Shown: piece by piece, positions 58,205 through 64,000 of the stretch
Position numbering within the stretch: the first letter of the stretch is position 1
Layout: every line of letters begins with the position of its first letter
Origin: Pseudomonas chlororaphis
GTDB lineage: Bacteria; Pseudomonadota; Gammaproteobacteria; Pseudomonadales; Pseudomonadaceae
Length of the DNA: 64,000 nt
NCBI RefSeq assembly: GCF_003731765.1
Contig: NZ_MOAL01000008.1
Coordinates: forward strand, 682,001-746,000
Direction of reading: 5' to 3'
Position numbers and translations under genes: made by a program
The notes under the pieces: generated by a model
What the model saw: the letters and a program-made list of their open reading frames with translations, nothing else
The model's database searches: none
Told to the model about the DNA's origin: nothing

Positions 58205-60628
58205 TTACTTGCTGTCTGGCAGCGCGTAAGCGATCACGTAGTCGCCGCGATCCGGCGACTGGCGAGCGCCGCCTGCGGTGATGACCACGTACTGCTTGCC
58301 GGTTTTCGGCGACACATAGGTCATCGGGCCCCCCTGGCTGCCCACGGGCAGACGGGCTTTCCAGGCTTCTTCACCGTTGGCCGAGTTGTAGGCGCGCAGG
58401 TAGTAGTCCTGGGTACCGGCAATGAACACCAGGCCGCCCTGGGTGGACAGCGTACCGCCCAGGGTCGGCATGCCGATCGGCAGTGGCATTTTCATCTTGA
58501 TGCCCATCGGACCAGTGTCTTCGACGGTGCCCACCGGCACTTGCCAAGCGACTTTCTGGGTCTTCATGTCGATCGCGGTCAGGGTGCCGAATGGCGGTGC
58601 CTGGCACGGAATACCGGCCACCGACAGGAAGCGGTTCTTGTTCACCGCATACGGCGTGCCCTTGAGTGGTACCGCGCCCATGCCGGTGTTCAGCGCTTCA
58701 CCGCCGGACGACGCCTTGGCGTCTTTCTGTGCTGGGATCATCTGGATCCACAAGCCCAGGCGCATGTCGTTGACGAAGATGAAACCGTGCACCGGATCCG
58801 TCGAAATGCTGCCCCAGTTCATGCCACCCAGGGACCCTGGGAAGCTCAGCGACACATCGGTACCCGGCGCGGTGTACAGGCCGTCGTAACGCATTTTCTT
58901 GAACGAGATGCGGCACAGCATCTGGTCGAACGGCGTGGCGCCCCACATGTCCGATTCGGTCAGGTGCTGCGCGCCGATCTGTGGCATGCCCACGGACAGC
59001 GGCTGGGTCGGCGAGTAAGGCTCATTGGGGATGTTCGACGCCTTGACCGGTACATCTTCAACCTTGGTCAGGGGCTTGCCGGTGGCGCGATCCAGCACGT
59101 AGATCTGACCGGCCTTGGTGCCAATCACGACCGCCGGGACCTTGCTGCCGTCAGGCTTGGCGAAGTCGATCAGGCTCGGCTGCATCGGCAAGTCGAAGTC
59201 CCACAGATCGTTGTGCACGGTCTGGTAGACCCACTTTTCTTCACCGGTGGTGGCGTTCAGCGCCAGGATGGAAGCGCCGTACTTGTGGTCCAGCGCCGTA
59301 CGTTCCACGCCGTAGATATCGGTGGACGAACTGCCCATCGGCAAGAACAGGGTGTTCATCGCCGGGTCATAAGACATCGGCGCCCAGCTGTTGGGCGTAC
59401 TGCGCACGTAGGTGCTGCCGTCGGCAGGGGCCTTTTTGTCTTGCGGGTTACCCGGGTCGAAAGCCCAGCGCATAGCGCCGGTGACCACGTCGAAACCACG
59501 GATCACACCGCCCGGCATGTCAGCCTGGACGTTGTCGGCCACGCGGCCGCCCACCACTACTGTGGTCCCGGCCATCAGCGGCGCGGAGGACAGTTGGTAG
59601 TAGGAGTCAGGCACGTTGCCCAGGCCGGCTTTCAGGTCCACTTGGCCGTTGTTGCCAAAGCCCTGGCAGAACTCGCCAGTGTCGGCATCCACAGCAATCA
59701 GACGTGCATCGATGGTGTTGGTCAACAGGCGGCGCTGGCAGTTGGCACCGGCCGCGACAGCGACCGGCTGGGCCGGGGTGCTGCCATCGGTGGGCTGGGC
59801 CACGGCGGCAGTCGCGTCGAAATAAGCCAGGCCACGGCAACGCTGCCACACCTTGGATTGGGCGTTGATCTGATTTTTCCACAGCTGTTTGCCGGTGTCG
59901 GCATCCAGGGCGATGAGGTTGTTGTGCGGGGTGCAGATAAACACCTTGTCGCCAACCTGCAACGGGGTCATCTGGTCTTCCGCACCATTGCCGTCGCTGA
60001 TGGCAACGTCACCGGTGTTGTAGGTCCAGGCCGGCACCAGTTGCGAAACGTTGCCACGGTTGATCTGGTCCAGCGCGGCAAAGCGGCTACCGCCTTCGTC
60101 ATTGCCGTAGTGGGCCCAGTTTTTCTGCGCCTTGGCCGGATCGACCTGGGTCAGGCCCGGGCCATCACCGCTCGGCGACACCGAGTAATGAGGCACAAAC
60201 ATGCCGGCAAAACCGCCAACGATCGCGATCGCCAGCACGCCACCCAGGGCGTAGCCACCACGACCGCCGGCCAGGCCATTGGCCTTGCGCAGGGTCGGGT
60301 AGACCAGCGCCACCAACAGGCTCAGTACGCCCAGGGCGAACAGACGGGAGACCAGCGGCCAGAACTTCAGCCCGACATCGGCCAGCGCCCAGATCAGCGT
60401 CAGCACCATGACCGCAGCGAACAGCCAGGCTCCTTTAAGGCGCTGCTTGAAGAGCAGCACCGCCGAGACGATCAGGCCGAGACCGGCGAGCAGGAAGTAC
60501 CAACTGCCGCCGAGCGTGGCCAGATAACCGCCACCGGCGGCGAAAAGCAATCCAAATACCAGCACTCCGAAAGCGACGACCCAGAGGGGCCAGCGGCTGA
60601 CGGATGCCGAAGGTTGAGTGTTAGTCAT
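58205..60628 (-). CDS. gcd: membrane-bound PQQ-dependent glucose dehydrogenase
   Basis: Oxidises glucose to gluconolactone in the periplasm and passes electrons to ubiquinone. 807 residues: five N-terminal membrane helices (about 1-140) and a PQQ propeller with the repeated trp-docking motifs (e.g. GKQLWKNQINAQSK, GEEKWVYQTVHNDLWDFD, MGSSSTDIYGVERTALDHKYG). First step of the direct oxidative glucose route in Pseudomonas. Confidence 0.97.
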   Translation of the reverse strand: MTNTQPSASVSRWPLWVVAFGVLVFGLLFAAGGGYLATLGGSWYFLLAGLGLIVSAVLLFKQRLKGAWLFAAVMVLTLIWALADVGLKFWPLVSRLFALGVLSLLVALVYPTLRKANGLAGGRGGYALGGVLAIAIVGGFAGMFVPHYSVSPSGDGPGLTQVDPAKAQKNWAHYGNDEGGSRFAALDQINRGNVSQLVPAWTYNTGDVAISDGNGAEDQMTPLQVGDKVFICTPHNNLIALDADTGKQLWKNQINAQSKVWQRCRGLAYFDATAAVAQPTDGSTPAQPVAVAAGANCQRRLLTNTIDARLIAVDADTGEFCQGFGNNGQVDLKAGLGNVPDSYYQLSSAPLMAGTTVVVGGRVADNVQADMPGGVIRGFDVVTGAMRWAFDPGNPQDKKAPADGSTYVRSTPNSWAPMSYDPAMNTLFLPMGSSSTDIYGVERTALDHKYGASILALNATTGEEKWVYQTVHNDLWDFDLPMQPSLIDFAKPDGSKVPAVVIGTKAGQIYVLDRATGKPLTKVEDVPVKASNIPNEPYSPTQPLSVGMPQIGAQHLTESDMWGATPFDQMLCRISFKKMRYDGLYTAPGTDVSLSFPGSLGGMNWGSISTDPVHGFIFVNDMRLGLWIQMIPAQKDAKASSGGEALNTGMGAVPLKGTPYAVNKNRFLSVAGIPCQAPPFGTLTAIDMKTQKVAWQVPVGTVEDTGPMGIKMKMPLPIGMPTLGGTLSTQGGLVFIAGTQDYYLRAYNSANGEEAWKARLPVGSQGGPMTYVSPKTGKQYVVITAGGARQSPDRGDYVIAYALPDSK

Positions 60629-60799
60629 GTTGCATGATCCTGCTGACGCATGAACGTTAGTGGGAAAGTTAAGAGTAGTGGAGGCTGCGACCTTGGGTGG
60701 TGTTTCCAGGACAGGGTTTCAGTGAACCCAGCCACGGCCAGCGCATCAGCGCGGACAACAGCCACCCAGGCGCCGAGTTCGACGGGAGCCTGAAATCAA

Positions 60800-60819
60800 T
60801 TAACTACTTAGTTAGTTAG
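60800..60819. promoter_or_regulatory. TAACTA-type inverted repeat upstream of gcd
   Basis: TTAACTACTTAGTTAGTTAG, an imperfect palindrome with a repeated TTAG unit, 172 bases before gcd. It looks like a TetR-type operator, but no regulator gene is adjacent. The rest of 60629-61024 holds no gene I can support. Confidence 0.35.
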
Positions 60820-61024
60820 CTTGGCAAGGGTATCAAAAAAAAGCCGGCCTGCGACAAATTGTCATTCGTGGAATGGGAGAAACACTGCTGCGAAAGCCGT
60901 AACAATTCGCCGCAGACAGCCGCGCCTCAAGGGCTGGCATTGGCCTTGCCGATCTGGCAAAAAACCTTGCGGCGCAAGGCTCGGCCCAGCAGGATAGCCA
61001 GGCAATGGACTCCAGGATGAAGAC

Positions 61025-61618
61025 ATGACCGCCCCCCACTCGCCAGCTCCGGCCACCCTGGCTCACCACCTTGAACACATCGCTCGCCAGGTTCAGGCCG
61101 CGGATCAGCAACTGCCGCCGATGTTCCGGCCACCCGCCGACAACGCCACCATCGTGCGGGCCGAAGCCCGCCTCGGACGCACCCTGCCCGCATCACTGCG
61201 CACGCTCTACGGCATCGCCGACGGCCAGACCGAAGGCAGCGCCACCCTGCTCGATGCTTTCAGTTGGATGCCCCTGGACGAAGTGCTGGACCGCAGCGAA
61301 TTTCTCAACGATTTCTTTCCCGACGGCCGCAACGAGGAAGACCCCGATCACGCGCCCATGGACGTGGCCCCGGGCATCAAGCCCAGTTGGTGGTGGCCGC
61401 ACTGGTTGCCGATCATGGCCAACGGCGCAGGCGACTATCTGTGCCTTGACCTGGACCCGGCGCCCGGCGGGCACAGCGGGCAAGTCATCGCCTACTACCA
61501 TGACGAAACCTACCGCCTGCTGATCGCCCCAAGCATTGAACAGCTGATCGAAGTGATCGCCAACGGCCTGTCCAGCGGCACCTATGCATTGGTGGACGGC
61601 ATGATCGTCGAGGTCTAG
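61025..61618 (+). CDS. SMI1/KNR4 family protein
   Basis: 197 residues with a SUKH-type fold: ARLGRTLPASLRTLYGIADG, then WPHWLPIMANGAGDYLCLDL and GHSGQVIAYYHDETYRLL. Members are often immunity proteins for contact-dependent toxins, but many are solitary, as this one appears to be (no toxin nearby). Upstream of an Lrp gene, with which it converges. Confidence 0.85.
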   Translation: MTAPHSPAPATLAHHLEHIARQVQAADQQLPPMFRPPADNATIVRAEARLGRTLPASLRTLYGIADGQTEGSATLLDAFSWMPLDEVLDRSEFLNDFFPDGRNEEDPDHAPMDVAPGIKPSWWWPHWLPIMANGAGDYLCLDLDPAPGGHSGQVIAYYHDETYRLLIAPSIEQLIEVIANGLSSGTYALVDGMIVEV

Positions 61619-61637
61619 GCCGCCGCGCCCACGGCCA

Positions 61638-62120
61638 TCAGGCCTTGGGCGCTTTCACCGGCAATGAGGTGAAAGGTTTGATTTCCTTGAGCACGAACAT
61701 GCTCTGCATTTCCTTGATTCCCGGCAGTCGACGGATCACCGACATGGCGAAGTCAGCAAAGGTGTCCAGGTCCCGGGCGACCACCTGCAGCAAGAAGTCG
61801 GCATCGCCACCGATGCTGTAGCAGGCCACCACATCCTCCAACTCCATCACCTCCTGCTCGAAGCGCTGGGCCTCGGCTTCGCTGTGCCGGTCAATGCTGA
61901 CCCGCACAAACACCAGCACACCGAGGCCGATCTTGCGCCGGTCCAGCACCGCCCGGTAACCCTGGATCACGTTGTGCTCTTCAAGCTGGCGCACCCGCCG
62001 CCAGCAGGGTGATGCCGACAGGCCAATCTGGTCGGCCAGGGTCTGATTGGTGATCCGGCCGTCCTCCTGCAAAGCGGCAAGAATCCGGGTGTCGATGAGG
62101 CTCAAGGCTGGATCGGTCAT
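61638..62120 (-). CDS. Lrp/AsnC-family transcriptional regulator
   Basis: 160 residues: N-terminal helix-turn-helix (LIDTRILAALQEDGRITNQT and QIGLSASPCWRRVRQLE) and a RAM ligand domain. Divergent from the DUF2000 and LysE genes, which it probably controls in response to an amino acid. ATG 62120 is chosen over an upstream in-frame ATG that adds six residues. Confidence 0.93.
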   Translation of the reverse strand: MTDPALSLIDTRILAALQEDGRITNQTLADQIGLSASPCWRRVRQLEEHNVIQGYRAVLDRRKIGLGVLVFVRVSIDRHSEAEAQRFEQEVMELEDVVACYSIGGDADFLLQVVARDLDTFADFAMSVIRRLPGIKEMQSMFVLKEIKPFTSLPVKAPKA

Positions 62121-62271
62121 ATCTTTCTTCCTGTACACATATGCGGGTAAATTTCACCCAAAACTACCTCAACAGCAATACAACTAGACACTTTTTACCC
62201 AGGCACGCGGTATATGCTTATTCCCGCCCCGCGCCCTGGAAGCAGCGGGTCCAGCACTCTTGAGGTCCGCC

Positions 62272-62694
62272 ATGAAGTTCGATGCCAGCCTGCATAAATG
62301 CGTGATTATTGTGGATAGCGCCCTCGGGCCGGGGCACGCCATCAATGCGGCCAGTGTCATCGGGGTCAGCCTGGGAACCACGGTGACGGGCCTGGTGGGG
62401 CCGGACATGTCCAGCCAGGACCAGGTGAACTACCCCGGGGTGATTTATGCCCCGCTGCCGATTCTTCTGGCCAGCAACGAGGCGATTCGCGGCATCCACA
62501 GCCAGCTCATGACCGACGAAGAGGTGCACAGCATTCCCTTCAGCGCCCTGGCCCAGTCCTGCAAGACCTATGTCGAGTACGAGTCGCGGATCAATCAGGC
62601 CCACAGTTCAGGCATCGAGCTGGTGGCCCTGGGCTTGATTGGCCCGAAGAAGACCATCAACCGACTGACCGGCAGCCTGCAACTGTTCAGGTAA
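62272..62694 (+). CDS. DUF2000 family protein
   Basis: 140 residues, conserved in the DUF2000 family (KCVIIVDSALGPGHAINAAS, VEYESRINQAHSSGIELVAL). Small cytoplasmic protein of unknown activity. ATG 62272 has TGAGG six bases upstream. Divergent from the Lrp gene and 79 bases before the LysE exporter. Confidence 0.85.
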   Translation: MKFDASLHKCVIIVDSALGPGHAINAASVIGVSLGTTVTGLVGPDMSSQDQVNYPGVIYAPLPILLASNEAIRGIHSQLMTDEEVHSIPFSALAQSCKTYVEYESRINQAHSSGIELVALGLIGPKKTINRLTGSLQLFR

Positions 62695-62773
62695 CGGCCG
62701 CCGCCCTCCAGCACCGGCCATGCAGGCCACCGAGCACTCACCGCCCGCCCCCCCTTTTTGTCGAGATTGCCCC

Positions 62774-63400
62774 ATGCTGGACCTGTCGCAAATCCTCACC
62801 TACGCCGCCGCCCTCGGCATCGCCGCCGCCATCCCAGGGCCCGGAATGGCCGCCTTGGTGGCCCGCAGCGTCAGCGGCGGATTGCTGCCGGGCTTCAGCC
62901 TGTTGCTGGGGATCATCCTCGGCGACCTGATCTACCTGTCATTCGCGGTCTTCGGGCTGACCCTGATCGCCCACCACTTCAGCGCCCTGTTTGCCGTGGT
63001 CCGCTGGGGGGCCGCCGCCTACCTGGGCTACCTGGCCTGGCAATTCTGGTTTGCCGCACATCAACCCGTGAGCCTGGGCAAACCCATCGACCGCCGGGAG
63101 TTGCTGTCGGCCTGGTTCTCGGGCTTGACCATCACCCTGGGCAACCCCAAGACCATTGCCTTTTACCTGGCCCTGCTGCCCCTGGTGATCAACCTAGAGT
63201 CCATCTCCCTGCAAACCTGGGGCTTGATGCTGGTGCCCTTGACCGCCCTGGTGTTGCTGGCGGTGGGCACGGTGTTTGTCCTGGGCGCCGTTCGCGTGCG
63301 CCACCTGCTCGCCAGCCTGCGCGCCCAACAACTGCTGTTCAGGGGCGCCGCGGTAATCATGCTCGGCGCCGCCGGGGCCATGCTGCTCCAGCACGCCTGA
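62774..63400 (+). CDS. LysE/RhtB-type amino-acid exporter
   Basis: 208 residues, six membrane helices, the AIPGPGMAALVARSVSGGLL start motif and FSGLTITLGNPKTIAFYLALL typical of LysE. Probably exports an amino acid whose internal level is sensed by the divergent Lrp regulator. An upstream ATG (62720) is less likely. Confidence 0.93.
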   Translation: MLDLSQILTYAAALGIAAAIPGPGMAALVARSVSGGLLPGFSLLLGIILGDLIYLSFAVFGLTLIAHHFSALFAVVRWGAAAYLGYLAWQFWFAAHQPVSLGKPIDRRELLSAWFSGLTITLGNPKTIAFYLALLPLVINLESISLQTWGLMLVPLTALVLLAVGTVFVLGAVRVRHLLASLRAQQLLFRGAAVIMLGAAGAMLLQHA

Positions 63401-63603
63401 CGCCACCCCGCCCTGCTCGGCCCCGTTGACCCGGCGCAATGCCCGGCCGCCGCCTGTAGCGGAAGATGCGCCCCAGGCTGCGACCCGCCCCTCGCCGCCC
63501 GCCAACGGCGGAAGCCGCTAATCGGGCCGCGTATTTTTTTGCCGGCCCCGCGTTCACTTTAAACAGCCCCCGCCGATAACCACCTCAAGGACCACGAGCC
63601 ACG

Positions 63604-64000
63604 ATGAGCGATCACCACATGCAGACCTGTATCAACAACCTCATGGAGCAGGGTGCCCATCTGTTTGGAGAGATTCTGGATGTACCCCGGACCCAGGCGC
63701 TGTACCGCGACATGATCGCCGCGCGGGTGTTTGGGGGTGAGCTGTTCATGGATCAGGCCGAATACCTGGCCCAGGAAAACCACTTCAACGCCAACCCGAC
63801 CAAGACCTTCAACTTCCTCAACCAGTTTGAATCGCAACTGCAATTCATCGAGCAGGACCCGCGCCTGACCGCCGTGCTGGACCAGGTGCTGGGCGACGAT
63901 TATGAGGTGGTGATCAAGAAGGCCGTCTGCGGTGTGCCGGACGCCTGGCTACCGGACTGGATTCGGGAACGAATCCGCGACGTGAACGTGGCCAACCTGG
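63604..64000 (+). CDS. possible phytanoyl-CoA dioxygenase-like protein, N-terminal part (runs off right edge)
   Basis: First 132 codons of an open frame (MSDHHMQTCINNLMEQGAHL...). It reads like the start of a phytanoyl-CoA/2-oxoglutarate oxygenase-type protein (LGDDYEVVIKKAVCGVPDAW), but the metal-binding HxD...H region lies beyond the window, so the family is a guess. ATG 63604 has AAGGA about 12 bases upstream. The 203-base gap before it is featureless. Confidence 0.55.
   Translation, partial: MSDHHMQTCINNLMEQGAHLFGEILDVPRTQALYRDMIAARVFGGELFMDQAEYLAQENHFNANPTKTFNFLNQFESQLQFIEQDPRLTAVLDQVLGDDYEVVIKKAVCGVPDAWLPDWIRERIRDVNVANL

Overview
The window is about 64 kb of chromosome from a Pseudomonas, most likely the P. 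fluorescens complex. Four things suggest this: the high-GC codon use; the canonical gammaproteobacterial gene order rlmE-ftsH-folP-glmM-tpiA-secG-tRNA-rimP-nusA-infB-rbfA-truB-rpsO-pnp; a Fur protein lacking the usual structural Cys pair; and a tmRNA encoding the tag ANDETYGEYALAA. Almost everything is core genome. I found no CRISPR array, intact prophage, insertion sequence or complete island.

Layout. 1-5851: fructose PTS operon fruB-fruK-fruA (minus; fruA runs off the left edge) and divergent regulator fruR, with a Cra-type operator between them. 5855-8694: TatD nuclease and a chemoreceptor. 8889-12559: ampD-ampE and a DUF1631 protein. 12902-14955: nadC, a small acidic protein and an exported coiled-coil protein. 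15024-31357: tRNA-Thr, the translation and transcription block pnp to rimP, tRNA-fMet, tRNA-Leu, secG-tpiA-glmM-folP-ftsH, rlmE and divergent yhbY. 31386-41429: grpE-dnaK-dnaJ-dapB-carA-carB-greA, all minus, with two sigma-32 promoters and a transcription terminator in the carA leader. 41681-46281: SOS-controlled recN, fur, bamE, rnfH, ratA, a decayed sodium-symporter gene and smpB. 46357-54988: lactate locus lldR / lldP-lutA-lutB-lutC-dld. 55172-56300: a small exported protein, ssrA (tmRNA) and the fossil of an integrase at the tmRNA 3' end. 56312-64000: EamA exporter, AraC regulator, membrane glucose dehydrogenase gcd, a SMI1/KNR4 protein, an Lrp / DUF2000 / LysE cassette and a truncated gene at the right edge.

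How the parts work together. smpB and ssrA, the two partners of trans-translation, lie about 9 kb apart and frame the lactate genes. Lactate enters through LldP. L-lactate is probably oxidised by the LutABC Fe-S complex and D-lactate by the Dld flavo-iron-sulfur protein. The operator and catabolite-repression motif in front of lldP suggest double control. The heat-shock genes can be transcribed from grpE and again from a promoter overlapping the grpE stop codon.

No clearly new multi-gene system is visible. The most interesting signals are the integrase remnant at tmRNA, the decayed symporter beside ratA, the carAB leader terminator, the triple-repeat periplasmic coiled-coil protein and the hybrid lactate operon.
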